From: Synaphobranchus kaupii
Lineage: Eukaryota; Chordata; Actinopteri; Anguilliformes; Synaphobranchidae
Direction: 5' to 3'
Assembly (NCBI GenBank): GCA_029718625.1
Contig: CM056388.1
Span: forward strand, 1,696,151 to 1,760,150
DNA: 64,000 nucleotides
The position numbers and the translations under genes were made by a program. Each line of letters opens with the position of its first letter. The first letter of the stretch is position 1. A model generated the notes under the pieces. The model saw nothing but the letters and a program-made list of their open reading frames with translations, searched no databases and was not told the DNA's origin. Positions 47,053 through 60,500 of the stretch are shown one piece after another.

Positions 47053-47709
47053 GTAAGACGTCGAAACGAGGAGGAATATATAGCTAACCGGTTAAGTTCA
47101 CACTGTACACTTTTCGAAAAAAAAATGTGGATTTGTATTTCCAATAAACCATTAAAGGACTTTGATCTGTTATTGTCTTAGAAAATGCTGCGTAATATTG
47201 GCAAGCTAATGTTAGCCTATACAGTTAGCAAGCTAGCGAGTTGTGAGGGCATTTAACCAAGCCAAGGAAGAAACAGGCGCGCTTGTCACTGGCCGGCCGT
47301 ATGATAGTGAGTTATTGTAACGTTAGTTAGCTAACAGTTAGCAAACTAGTTCTGAATGCCACCAATTTCAACCAGTCGTCTTGTGCCTCTCAACTCTTGG
47401 CTAGCTAGTCTGCTACCGTACCGACTGGTGAAGAAAGTGTGGCACCGCCCAAGACTTGTTTATGTGGGCATGAATAGGCGGAGTCCAATATTTGGCGTGA
47501 TGTTTGTCCATTCCATTTCACAGCCAGTTAACGCAAGTTACGTATTGTTAGGCTGACACGTCAAGCTATTAGTATCTTTTAAGCTATTAGTATTATGTCA
47601 AGCTATTTCATGGCACACGTCATGACATCGCTAGACGAACTAGTTTTCTTGGTGGCTGGCTAGCTAGCTGGCTAACTGTTTACTGGTGAAGGGCGAGTTT
47701 CTTTTCTCC

Positions 47710-47840
47710 GCGTAAACAGTGCGCTCTTGTATTTGATTGGCTCAGAGGACACCTCGTGCGCAGCTGGAAGCGACTGCTGCGTGTTTGATTGGCTCAGAGG
47801 ACTCCTCGTGCGCAGCTGGAAGCGAGTGCTGCGTGTAGGC
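47710..47840. repeat. Two-copy ~52-bp tandem duplication with CCAAT boxes
   Basis: TTTGATTGGCTCAGAGGACA ... CGCAGCTGGAAGCGACTGCT occurs twice. Each copy includes ATTGG (inverted CCAAT). It lies between the two candidate first exons of nap1l4. Confidence 0.85.
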
Positions 47841-47946
47841 GCTGAGAAAAGCAACATACCTGCAGCTGTAGTGCGTCATTGACTGTTCAGCCCATAGATA
47901 TATATATCTATGGTTCAGCCTGGACTGAGGGTCGGTACCACAGAAC

Positions 47947-48021
47947 TATATAAGAGTTCTATGGTCGGTACTATCGAACGTGCTGCCGTTATTTTGAAAA
48001 CAAAGCCGGGGCAGTAGAGTG
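47947..48021 (+). promoter_or_regulatory. nap1l4: Possible alternative TATA promoter and first exon of nap1l4
   Basis: TATATAAG at 47947-47954 is followed about 70 bp later by a strong donor AGTG|gtaagt at 48021/48022. A transcript starting near 47978 would have a ~45-nt untranslated exon. The TATA element sits in the loop of an inverted repeat. Inference from motifs only. Confidence 0.3.
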
Positions 48022-48529
48022 GTAAGTTAACGGTTAGCTAACCGAAGCTTTAATACTAGCGTACGGGTGACAGCTGAGCTGTCTATTGATCTTGCTCGTG
48101 GATGATTGGTTGTGAAACCAGTAAATATAATGAAATTATTTTACGTTATATATAACGCTAGATAGCAAATTAATAAAGCATTAGCTGAGCTAGGCTTCTA
48201 AGTAGCTAATGTTAGCCGACGTTAGCTAACGTATACATTTAAGGAATTCTGGGTAACTTAACGGGGAAAGTGACGTTACTGCTAAAAACAACAACAAAAT
48301 AACGTTAACGTTCGGATGGCTAGAATATCTAGCGTTTGCTAAATGTAGCTATATATTTACAATTGATTAACCATTATATTAACTCGCAAATTAAAAATTG
48401 TAATCCAATGTCGTGAAGAAATTAACATTAACGTTACATTTAACTAAAACAAATAACATTACCTGCATGTAGTTATTAACTTGTGCCTGGTGCCTTGTGT
48501 GCATAACTCAATATTCACCTCTGTTGCAG

Positions 48530-48574
48530 AATACGGGGCCTGTTCTATAATGGAAGGAGATAACAGATCCAGAG
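48530..48574 (+). CDS. nap1l4: nap1l4 exon with start codon
   Basis: Acceptor ctgttgcag at 48529; ATG at 48550. It encodes MEGDNRSR and ends AGAG|gtaaat. The N-terminus of NAP1L proteins is variable, so the start rests on frame continuity and splice sites. Confidence 0.75.
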
Positions 48575-51500
48575 GTAAATATTCTTATTCTTTGAGTTGG
48601 TTGCTTTAATGAGAGGCATTAGGCGTGCATAGTTGACAAGCCACCGTTGTCAGCCTGGAGTTATCCATTACCTCATATTATACGACTGAAATTTATTGGT
48701 GCCTCTAAAATAGTATGAACACTTGAGTTACACAGTTTAAAAAAAGGTATTTGAGGTTATTGGAGGGTATAGCACCTGTGATTGTCTCTGCTGATTGGGC
48801 AGGTAGGTGGAGCATGCTTAAGAATAGTCCTTTTGGACACGCAGGAAGATGTGAAAGTTCACACAGTCACCAGATTTCACCCTCTTGGTAATCTTCGTTT
48901 CACATCCACTGAAGATGGGTCACATTCCCAACTTACTATTGCCAAGTAGTAGTTACCATGAATGAATGCATCTTGGCATTGGGGCGTTGACAAGCACCGT
49001 CACATACAGCATACACATACTTTCCCTTGCATTGGGAAATGGTGTGGGTACCTGCAAAGTGCAGGTAGCGTGAGGAGATAAGATGACAGGCATGCCGTTC
49101 TCAGCTCAAGTGCTCGTCTGGAGAGCAGAAATCTCCCTCATGCATTTCAGAGTCACAGTTACATCCCTCCCTGTGCACAGTGTCTGTTTTTCACAGTGTC
49201 TGTTTTTCACAGTGGCGTTCGCTCGGAGGAGCTAGTACCCCAGGGATCCCCCTCTCTCTCCGTGCCGTAGAAACATTTTGTCTTGTAGGTGCGTTTGTAT
49301 TTTCAGAGAAGTTGCCCCCCACCCCTCAGACACCACAGGATTGAAACGATCCTGAAATATTAGCTGCACAGGAAGCGATTGGGTTTGATGTCACGTACAT
49401 GCACTTAAGTTTTCTGTTTATTACCCTTTAGCTTTTTCGGTGAGCTGCACCCGTTCCGGCCCTGGCAGGAGCTATATCGGAGCTGTTTCATTTAGAAAAT
49501 TTCATGAAGCTCCAAATTTGCAGTGCAAGGGAAAAATCTGGGCTCTTAGCAGAGCGGGGAGAGAGGGGGCAACAGAGCAGGGAGAGGGGGGGGGGCAACA
49601 GAGCAGGGATGGGGGGGGGGGGGGGCAACAGAGCAGGGATGGGGGGGGGGGGGGCAACAGAGCTGGGAGAGGGGGGGGGGGGGGGGCAACAGAGCTGGGA
49701 GAGGGGGGGGGGGGGGGGCAGGCAACAGAGCAGGGAGGGGGGGGGGCAACGGAGCGGGGAGAGGCAGCCACAGTGCATCTTGGGCTTAATTCCTGTTCCG
49801 TGGTAAGATTGAGAAAGCTGCTTGTCACATTTGCCCTCTTCAGACATGAGAGAGGAAGTGCTTGTTCCCTTGGCGATCAGTTTAACCGCGGTGTGTGGGG
49901 GGTGGCGTGGCGGTAACCGGTCTCGGTGCGTTACGCAGACGCTGCTAAGTGAATTTGAAAGCAAAGCCCGTATGCGAGGCCAGTGCTGGAGAGCGACCCC
50001 TCTGTAGTTTGCTGTTGACGTTGCTCCTGGTCTGTGGATATGTCGGTGTGGTGCAGACGGCCTTTCTTGTCCCATAGCAGCGGGCGGAGCAGATGATCAG
50101 ACAGTGCAGATTCCACAGGGTCCCGTGGGGCTTCAGGACAGACTGGACAGCTCGCCTCACACTGCCTCCACCACCATAGAGAGGTGAGCCATTTACTTTT
50201 CTTATTAGGAGTCTATTAAGAGTCTCTATACAAGAAAACTCAGCATGCTGGAATCTAGTGATGTCATTTCCCTTCCACGTCTAAAAGTATATCTGTGTCT
50301 CGTTTGGGCTGTGCACTTCAGCTGCCAGATGTGTGTGAGTGCGCCGATCCTTGGTATTATGTCTTCACTGTGTGTGTGTTGCCCAGCTTACCCAAGTCTG
50401 TAAAGAGAAGAGTCAACACACTGAAACAGCTGCAGGTCCAGTGTGCGCACATAGAAGCCAAGTTCTACGAGGAGGTGCACGAGTTGGAAAGGAAGTACGC
50501 CGCGCTCTACCAGCCACTGTTTGATAAGGTAAACCCACCTCCCCCCCCCCCAACATCCCCTGTCCTGCTGCCAGATGGGTGTCAAATTGCCCCCCCCCCC
50601 TGCACTTTGGCCCAGTAAACCCCTGACATCTGCCCACCTGACTGGGGCTGCCATTCCAGTGCTAAATTCAGCCCCCTGCAAACGAGTGTCCAGCTGCTCA
50701 CTGTCAGCGTTGTACATTTCCAAAGCTGGGAACAAGCCCGCTCTAAGGGCTACAGCGTAAACAGGCCCACTCTAAGGGCTACAGCGTAAACAGGCCCACT
50801 CTAAGGGCTACAGCGTAAACAGGCCCGCTCTAAGGGCTACAGCGTAAACAGGCCTTGCTCTAAGGGCTACAGCGTAAACAGGCCCCGTTCTAAGGGCTAC
50901 AGCGTAAACAGGCCCCGCTCTAAGGGCTACAGCGTAAACAGGCCCCGCTCTAAGGGCTACAGCGTAAACAGGCCCCGCTCTAAGGGCTACAGCGTAAACA
51001 GGCCCACTCTAAGGGCTACAGCGTAAACAGGCCCCGCTCTAAGGGCTACAGCGTAAACAGGCCCACTCTAAGGGCTACAGCGTAAAAAGGCCCACTCTAA
51101 GGGCTACAGCGTAAACAGGCCCTGCTCTAAGGGCTACAGCGTAAACAGGCCCTGCTCTAAGGGCTACAGCGTAAACAGGCCCCGCTCTAAGGGCTACAGC
51201 GTAAACAGGCCCCCCTCTAAGGGCTACAGCGTAAACAGGCCCAGCTCTAAGGGCTACAGCGTAAACAGGCCCACTCTAAGGGCTGCAGCGTAAACAGGCC
51301 CACTCTAAGGGCTACAGCGTAAACAGGCCCCGCTCTAAGGGCTACAGCGTAAACAGGCCCCGCTCTAAGGGCTACAGCGTAAACAGGCCCCGCTCTAAGG
51401 GCTACAGCGTAAACAGGCCCCGCTCTAAGGGCTACAGCGTAAACAGGCCCCGCTCTAAGGGCTACAGCGTAAACAGGCCCCGCTCTAAGGGCTGCAGCGT

Positions 51501-54500
51501 AAACAGGCCCCGCTCTAAGGGCTACAGCGTAAACAGGCCCCGCTCTAAGGGCTACAGCGTAAACAGGCCCCGCTCTAAGGGCTACAGCATAAACAGGCCC
51601 CGCTCTAAGGGCTACAGCGTAAACAGGCCTTGCTCTAAGGGCTACAGCGTAAACAGGCCCCGCTCTAAGGGCTACAGCGTAAACAGGCCCGGCTCTAAGG
51701 GCTACAGCGTAAACAGGCCCCGCTCTAAGGGCTGCAGCGTAAACAGGCCCGCTCTAAGGGCTACAGCGTAAACAGGCCCCGCTCTAAGGGCTACAGCGTA
51801 AACAGGCCCCGCTCTAAGGGCTACAGCGTAAACAGGCCCCGCTCTAAGGGCTACAGCGTAAACAGGCCCGGCTCTAAGGGCTACAGCGTAAACAGGCCCC
51901 GCTCTAAGGGCTGCAGCGTAAACAGGCCCGCTCTAAGGGCTACAGCGTAAACAGGCCCCGCTCTAAGGGCTACAGCGTAAACAGGCCCCGCTCTAAGGGC
52001 TACAGCGTAAACAGGCCCCGCTCTAAGGGCTACAGCGTAAACAGGCCCCGCTCTAAGGGCTACAGCGTAAACAGGGCCACACCTGTTTGTTTCACCAAAG
52101 AGAGCAAGAAACTAATTTTTATTACTTTTACATATAATTAATATACTTTTATTTTGTTGTACGTTGTCATTATTTTTGTTACTATTGTTATTTTAATTGT
52201 CACGACAGGAGAATACGCAACATTTGGCACTGTGTATTGTAAAATATTTAATGCAAGCAAACCATTTAAAATGGAAAAGAGTAGAGGCTGGCACAGGACT
52301 CATAGGTAGTGCAGTATTGGCGTGATATATTCATGTGGACTTTCTCTGGTTGAGTTTTCATTGTTCCTTGTGTGTGTGTGTGTGTGTGTGTCCTACACAG
52401 AGACGAGACGTGGTCTCGGGCACTGTGGAACCCACAGACGAGGAGTGTGAGTGGCAGAGTGACCGAGAGGATGAAGAGGATCTGGCGGTGAGTACAGACT
52501 TATCGCTGTGTGTACTTTCTCATGGTTACAGCCTGTTATTAACATGTAATAACACCAACCCCTCAGTGGGGGTGAGTGTGTGTCTAATAACTCGGTGGGG
52601 GTGAGTGCGTGTGTGTCTGTAATAACTCAGTGGGGGTGAGTGCGTGTGTGTCTGTAATAACTCAGTGGGGGTGAGCGCATATCTGTAATTACTCAGTGGG
52701 GGTGAGTGTGTGTCTGTAATAACTCAGCGGGGGTGAGTGTGTGTCTGTAATAACTCAGCGGGGGTGAGCGCATATCTGTAATAACTCAGTGGGGGTAAGT
52801 GTGTGTCTGTAATAACTCAGTGGGGGTAAGTGTGTGTCTGTAATAACTCAGTGGGGGTAAGTGTGTGTCTGTAATAACTCAGCGGGGGTAAGTGTGTGTC
52901 TGTAATAACTCAGTGGGGGTGAGTGTGTGTCTGTAATAACTCAGTGGGGGTGAGTGTGTCTAATAACTCGGTGGGGGTGAGTGTGTCTAATAACTCGGTG
53001 GGGGTGAGTGTGTATCTGTAATAACTCAGTGGGGGTGAGTGTGTGTCTGTAATAACTCAGCGGGGGTGAGCGCATATCTGTAATAACTCAGTGGGGGTGA
53101 GTTTGTCTGTAATAACTCAGTGGGGGTGAGTGTGTGTAATAACTCAGTGGGGGTGAGTGTGTGTAATAACTCAGTGGTGGTGATTGTGTGTCTAATAACT
53201 CAGTGGGGGTGAGTGTGTCTGTAATAACTCAGTGGGGGTGAGTGTGTGTCTGGAATAACTCAGCGGGGGTGAGCGCATATCTGTAATAACTCAGTGGGGG
53301 TGAGTGTGTGTCTGTAATAACTCAGTGGGGGTGAATGTGTGTCTAATAACTCAGTGGGGGTGAGCGCATATCTGTAATAACTCAGTGGGGGTGAGTGTGT
53401 GTCTGGAATAACTCAGCGGGGGTGAGCGCATATCTGTAATAACTCAGTGGGGGTGAGTGTGTGTCTGTAATAACTCAGTGGGGGTGAATGTGTGTCTAAT
53501 AACTCAGTGGGGGTGAGCGCATATCTGTAATAACTCAGTGGGGGTAAGTGTGTGTCTGTAATAACTTGGTGGGGGTGAGTGTGTGTCTGTAATAACTCGG
53601 TGGGGGTGAGTGTGTGTCTGTAATAACTCAGTGGGGGTGAGAGTGTGTCTGTAATAACTCTGTGGGGGTGAGTGTGTGTGTGTGTGTGTGTAATAACTCA
53701 GCGGGGGTAAGCGCATATCTGTAATAACTCAGTGGGGGTGAGTGTGTGTGTGTGTGTCTGTAATAACTTGGTGGGGGTGAGTGTGTGTCTGTAATAACTC
53801 GGTGGGGGTGAGTGTGTGTCTGTAATAACTCGGTGGGGGTGAGTGTGTGTCTGTAATAACTCAGTGGGGGCGAGTGCGTGTCTGTAATAACTCGGTGGGG
53901 GTGAGTGTGTGTCTGTGTCTGTAATAACTCGGTGGGGGTGAGTGTGTGTCTAATAACTCGGTGGGGGTGAGTGTGTGTGTGTGTCTGTAATAACTCGGTG
54001 GGGGTGAGTGTGTGTGTGTGTGTCTGTAATAACTCAGTGGGGGTAAGTGTGTGTCTGTAATAACTTGGTGGGGGTGAGTGTGTGTCTGTAATAACTCGGT
54101 GGGGGTGAGTGTGTGTCTGTAATAACTCAGTGGGGGTGAGAGTGTCTGTAATAACTCAGTGGGGGTGAGTGTGTGTAATAACTCAGCGGGGGTAAGCGCA
54201 TATCTGTAATAACTCAGTGGGGGTGAGTGTGTGTGTGTGTCTGTAATAACTTGGTGGGGGTGAGTGTGTGTCTGTAATAACTCAGTGGGGGTGAGTGTGT
54301 GTCTGTAATAACTCGGTGGGGGTGAGTGTGTGTGTCTAATAACTCAGTGGTGGCGAGTGCGTGTCTGTAATAACTCGGTGGGGGTGAGTGTGTGTGTAAT
54401 AACTCGGTGGGGGTGAGTGTGTGTCTGTAATAACTCGGTGGGGGTGAGTGTGTGTCTGTAATAACTCGGTGGGGGTGAGTGTGTGTCTGTAATAACTCAG

Positions 54501-57500
54501 TGGGGGCGAGTGCGTGTCTGTAATAACTCGGTGGGGGTGAGTGTGTGTCTAATAACTCGGTGGGGGTGAGTGTGTGTGTGTCTGTAATAACTCGGTGGGG
54601 GTGAGTGTGTGTGTGTGTGTCTAATAACTCAGTGGGGGGCGAGTGCGTGTCTGTAATAACTCAGTGGGGGCGAGTGCGTGTCTGTAATAACTCGGTGGGG
54701 GTGAGTGTGTGTCTGTGTCTGTAATAACTCGGTGGGGGTGAGTGTGTGTCTAATAACTCGGTGGGGGTGAGTGTGTGTGTGTGTCTGTAATAACTCGGTG
54801 GGGGTGAGTGTGTGTGTGTGTGTCTGTAATAACTCAGTGGGGGTAAGTGTGTGTCTGTAATAACTTGGTGGGGGTGAGTGTGTGTCTGTAATAACTCGGT
54901 GGGGGTGAGTGTGTGTCTGTAATAACTCAGTGGGGGTGAGAGTGTGTCTGTAATAACTCAGTGGGGGTGAGTGTGTGTGTGTGTAATAACTCAGCGGGGG
55001 TAAGCGCATATCTGTAATAACTCAGTGGGGGTGAGTGTGTGTCTGTAATAACTCAGTGGGGGTGAGTGTGTGTCTGTAATAACTCGGTGGGGGTGAGTGT
55101 GTGTGTCTAATAACTCAGTGGGGGCGAGTGCGTGTCTGTAATAACTCGGTGGGGGTGAGTGTGTGTCTGTAATAACTCGGTGGGGGTGAGTGTGTGTCTG
55201 TAATAACTCGGTGGGGGTGAGTGTGTGTCTGTAATAACTCGGTGGGGGTGAGTGTGTGTCTGTAATAACTCAGTGGGGGCGAGTGCGTGTCTGTAATAAC
55301 TCGGTGGGGGTGAGTGTGTGTCTGTGTCTGTAATAACTCGGTGGGGGTGAGTGTGTGTCTAATAACTCGGTGGGGGTGAGTGTGTGTGTGTGTCTGTAAT
55401 AACTCGGTGGGGGTGAGTGTGTGTGTGTGTGTCTAATAACTCAGTGGGGGCGAGTACGTGTCTGTAATAACTTGGTGGGGGTGAGTGTGTGTCTGTAATA
55501 ACTCGGTGGGGGTGAGTGTGTGTGTGTGTCTGTAATAACTCGGTGGGGGTGAGTGTGTGTGTGTGTGTCTGTAATAACTCAGTGGGGGCGAGTGCGTGTC
55601 TGTAATAACTCGGTGGGGGTGAGTGTGTGTCTGTAATAACTCGGTGGTGGTGAGTGTGTGTCTGTAATAACTCGGTGGGGGTGAGTGTGTGTCTGTAATA
55701 ACTCAGTGGGGGTGAGCGCATGTCTGGTTGTCTCCTGGCAGGAGGAGCTGAAGAAGAAGGCCACAGTGGAGGAGAACAAGGAGGAGGCGAGTACTGAGGA
55801 GGACCCCAAGGGCATCCCGGAGTTTTGGCTGACTATCTTCAGGAGTGTGGACATGCTCAGTGACATGCTGCAGGTGGGAACTGCCGGGGAACGCGTACGC
55901 GTGTGTTCATTACACACTGTGTGCCATAAACCATGATTTAAGTCTCTGCTTGGATGTGTGCTGATCAAACGAAATGTTAAATATGAGAAAATCCTCCCAC
56001 ATACTGTACAGTGATTAATTTATTATTTGTAAATGAACGATTTTATATAAACAAAATATCTACACGGGCTGCATTCATGTTCCGAACATTGAGCGGAGAA
56101 ATGGGGTATATACATTACAATCATTTGGCAGAACCTTTTGTCCAAAGCGATGTACAATAAGTGCATACTGAAGGTCAATGAAGCAACTACAAAGCAGATT
56201 TATGTACGTAGAAGAGTTCACGGTATATTTTTCCTTGAAGAAACTAAACTCAACCTAAGGGAATGTTGTATTGAGAGCCACAATATGAGAATTGATCGCC
56301 TTAAAACAGCAAAAGGATGAAAAATTATAATTGCTCGTTCAGACACCAGGAGAATACAATTAACTTGACTGATCATGCATTCTACTTGTCCCGGACGAGT
56401 CTCAATGTCCAGGCCTGAATAGTCTGACAAGATAGTCCCCCTAAGATTTAGACAAATTATTCCCATTGACGTAGGTGGGAAGGTCTCAGAAGTCCATGTT
56501 GGTCAAAGAGCTGGGGTGTTTCTCAGTACCAAGTCCACACAAGTACGGACTTGTGTTCTTGTGACCCAGGGAGTCGTCAAGTGTCCCAGCAAAAGGACAC
56601 TTGCAAAAACACGTTCTTGTGAATAGGGTGATGTAATATTTGACGGGCCAAGTTCTGTTCCAAAGTCAAGAACGCAAAGAAGCGAGGACGCTCAAAGATC
56701 CCGGAAATGTACTTGATCCGCCCCAAATGTTGAGGACGCATCGTATGCAAACTCGCCAAACGAGAACGCGAACTTGGATATCCCATCATTCATTGCGCAA
56801 AGCGATGGCAGACAACACGGAAGAAGCTTAAACACCAGGGCAGGCACAGGGAGAATCAGGAAAAGTTGCTGCCTGGTTTTAGCTATTTTCTACAGTCTAT
56901 GGTTTGTAATGATAGCGAAACCACAGCCCAAACGTCACAAGCACACATTGCATCTCAAACAGGCTACAAACAGCGTTCTCTGAAGCAGCGGTGCACAAAC
57001 TGGTTTGCGACCCAAACTTGGCTCTCTAGCTAAAGCTACATTCCAATGCAATCTATACAAAGTGCAAGTAGCCAATGTTAATGTTATACTGTATTTGTAA
57101 GAATAAATAAAAACTATGTAACATTTTTTTTACTGTTCACATTTGACTGTTTTATATGATCAGGTAAATGCCTACTTTACTTAATCCTGTTTTCCCGCGT
57201 CATTCCTACTGCACTCCAGGAGATGACACAGATTCGCCCAAAAGCTGATAAGTTGCAGAATTTACAGCTTCTTTGTTACAAAGCTAGCTAGGTATAGGCT
57301 ATCACTTGTTTATTGCTCTTACAACATAAGACAGTTATTGTAAGACATGTTTCTCGCCTGGTTTTCATTCTTAGAAAGATTGTGGTCACATTTGTAGATG
57401 AAATGAGATCACTAAAAATGTAGCCTAGCTGTAAGCTTGTCCGTATGGTGCCGTCACGTCTGCCATCACGCAATGAATGAAGGGATATGCAAGTCCGTTC

Positions 57501-60500
57501 TCGTCAATGTTGCCAAATTGACACCCCCATCTTCAATTGACTCCCATTCAATTTGTCACCCATTTCTCCTTTTAAAATCCCCCATATGTCATTGACTCCT
57601 ATACATGTTTACTCTAATACTATTTTTTATTTTTTTATTTTTTTAAATCCCCTACATTTAGGGCAAAAAATCCCCCAGTCTGGCAACTTTTGGAACAGAA
57701 CTTGGCTGTTAAATATTACGTCACACAAGTTCACAAGTACAGACGAGAACAGACATTGAGAAACACCGCTGGTTTCTTAGGGGCAGGAGTGACACCTGGT
57801 GGCCATTGGGTGTATGTGCACTTCTAGGTTTAGTATCCAGTGACAGAGCAGTGTGTTCCCACAGTTCCAGCCTGGCATTCCCTGGAGAGAGCCGCTGTTT
57901 CCCAGGACGAGGGTGTGAAGCAGAGTAATACGTCTGTATAGTGTGTGTGACCGGCTGATGCGTGTGTGTGGTTCTCTTCTCTTCTGCCCCCCTCTCCAGG
58001 AACACGACGAGCCAATCCTCAAACACCTACAGGACATCAAAGTGAAGTTTTCAGAGCCTGGGCAGCCCATGGTGAGTGCCATAGAGTGATGTCCATGTTG
58101 ACAGCGCTTTAGATTAAACCTGTCTCTGGGTATTTCACCTCTTTCCGATTTGTGAACGCATGGTTTTGCATTTCCTCTTCCGTAGAACTTTACGTTAGAG
58201 TTCCACTTTGAGTCCAATGGATACTTCAACAACAGCATCCTGACCAAGGTCTACAAGATGAAGTCCGAGCCAGACCCCACTGACCCCTTCTCTTTTGAGG
58301 GCCCAGAGATCGTGGACTGTGAGGGGTGAGAGCTGGGGGGGGGGGGGGGGGCGGGGGGGGGGCACAGGGTGCAGGTCTCCACGGAAACGTCTACATTCAC
58401 ATCATGCGACAGTCCAGGAAGTGGCTTTTCATTTAAGATCTATTCTTCTTGCACTGTAAAGAATTCCAGTGTAGAGTATCAAACAGTCTCAAGTCTAGTA
58501 TTTTGGACGCGCCTTTGATAAATTTCAGGCTTGCAAACTTAATTTGCTCGTGGACAAGCAAGCAATTCTTCTCCCTGGGGTTCATGCTCAAGCAAATTAA
58601 AACTTCACACTGAAGACTGAAACTCATTTCAAGGTCTCAGTTCAAATCCAGTATAGAAAGATAAGAATACCAGAGTAAGGAACAAGGTTTGAGAGAACAG
58701 CTCTCAGTGACCTGTGAACCCTTGTCTTCCCCCGCCGGCCCCGCCCAGCTGTGACATCGACTGGAACAAAGGCAAAGACGTGACGGTGAAGACCATCAAG
58801 AAGAAGCAAAAACACAAGGGGCGTGGCACCGTCAGGACCGTCACCAAGCAAGTGCCCAACGACTCCTTCTTCAACTTCTTCAACCCCATCAAAGGTGGGC
58901 ACGCTCTCGCTTTCTCACTCCTCTGACCCTGATGATGTCACACAGGAGGCGGCCTTAAAGGGATCGTTTGGAATTTTGGACATAATGTCTCAATTACGAC
59001 TTACCCATGATGTAGTTGATTGATGGAAATCATTTTCAGCTAATTCCATGCTGTCCCTTCTTTTGGACATACACACGTTGCTAATGCTAGCGCAACTCTA
59101 TGGTAACCGGTAGCATCCACTACCAAATGCACTTGTGCACCCAAAGCAAATAAAATACGACGACAGTCTATCGGGGTTATTTTGAGTGTTTATACCATCA
59201 TTTTTTAAGTCAAACTATCGTTGAATCCTTTACTTTGTGCTGACCTATATTCTCTGGAAGTACGGCGGCGGAGCGATACTTTACGTTACCTATGAATGTA
59301 GTGCCGGCACTGGTCGACTACAACAACAAAGAAGAGCAACAAGTTGCAATGGCCACGTTCGCAGCCTCTGGTGTCGTAGTGCTGGGCTAAAACAAAAACC
59401 TGCACCCAAGACCGGCCCTTTTTGGATGAGATTAGACTCCCCTGCTGTAGATGACGCAGGCTTAAATTCAGCCAGCAGGTGGCAGCAGTCCCACATAAGT
59501 ACTCAATCTGCCTGGATTACATCGGCCCTGTGCTCTTGACTGGCAGTTAAAGCTTTTCTCACACTCACAGAACTGCCTTCATTTGGTCTGGAGAATCTGT
59601 CACCACTCTCGCTATGCACATTTCCTTCAGATGTACCATGCACTTTAGTCCCAAACACGTCACTTTGACGTGTAGTTTTCCGTTCGAGTTTGCGAATAAC
59701 AGGAGGTTTTATAATGCAGGCCGTTTGCTGTGGACTGCGGGTTAATGGCAGACACTGCAGCAGGTAAAGTCTGAAAATGAGTGACCATCATTCTTCCTGT
59801 TCAGCATAAAGCATAACCCAACACTAGAGTAGCCAGGAGAAGATACAGTGGCTAACGTTTTACAGCCACGCTGCGGCTCTCAATACGTCACATATTAGTG
59901 GACAGGCTCATAAAGATTGAACTTAGCCCATCATAATTGTAACACGGACTGCAAGATGAAAACCATTGAGCTTTTCTTAAGGGTTACTGGCTCAGTGGTA
60001 TGGTACGATGTGGGAGCCGCAGTGGAGTTTGTGATACGGACAGGACTCTTTATCAGGTATAAGGCCGAGTGACACACTATATTCACACGGGAGAATGGAC
60101 GTAGAAACTTGACTCATGAAGTGAACACAATTAAATTGTTAATAAAGGATTGGACTGTAGCTTCAGTTCTTTTCACATAATGTCTGAACCGATCAGCGGC
60201 CTTTTCTAGTGTAGGATTGTGTCACTGGAGACGTACAGAAATGGCTTCACATTCCCGTTGTCCACCTGCATTCATGATTTGCTCAAAACAAAGCATAAAG
60301 GCACTGAATTTCCAATAAAGAGAAAGATGCGTCGGCCCCCTTGGTGTTACACAAAGATTAAATAAATATCAAGTCAGATTTCACCTCTCATGCCTGAACA
60401 ATGTGACCAATCATTGCTCACACCTCCGGTTCAAGTTCTCATTGGGTGGAACTGAAAGACGACGGGCTGACACGCCTGAGCGTGGTGCAGGTGCGAGGCT

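Noticed and set aside
53504..55968. Minus-strand frames with SYYRHTLTPTELLQ-type repeats
   Set aside because: Antisense translation of the 31-bp array in nap1l4 intron 5; no start, splice or homology support.
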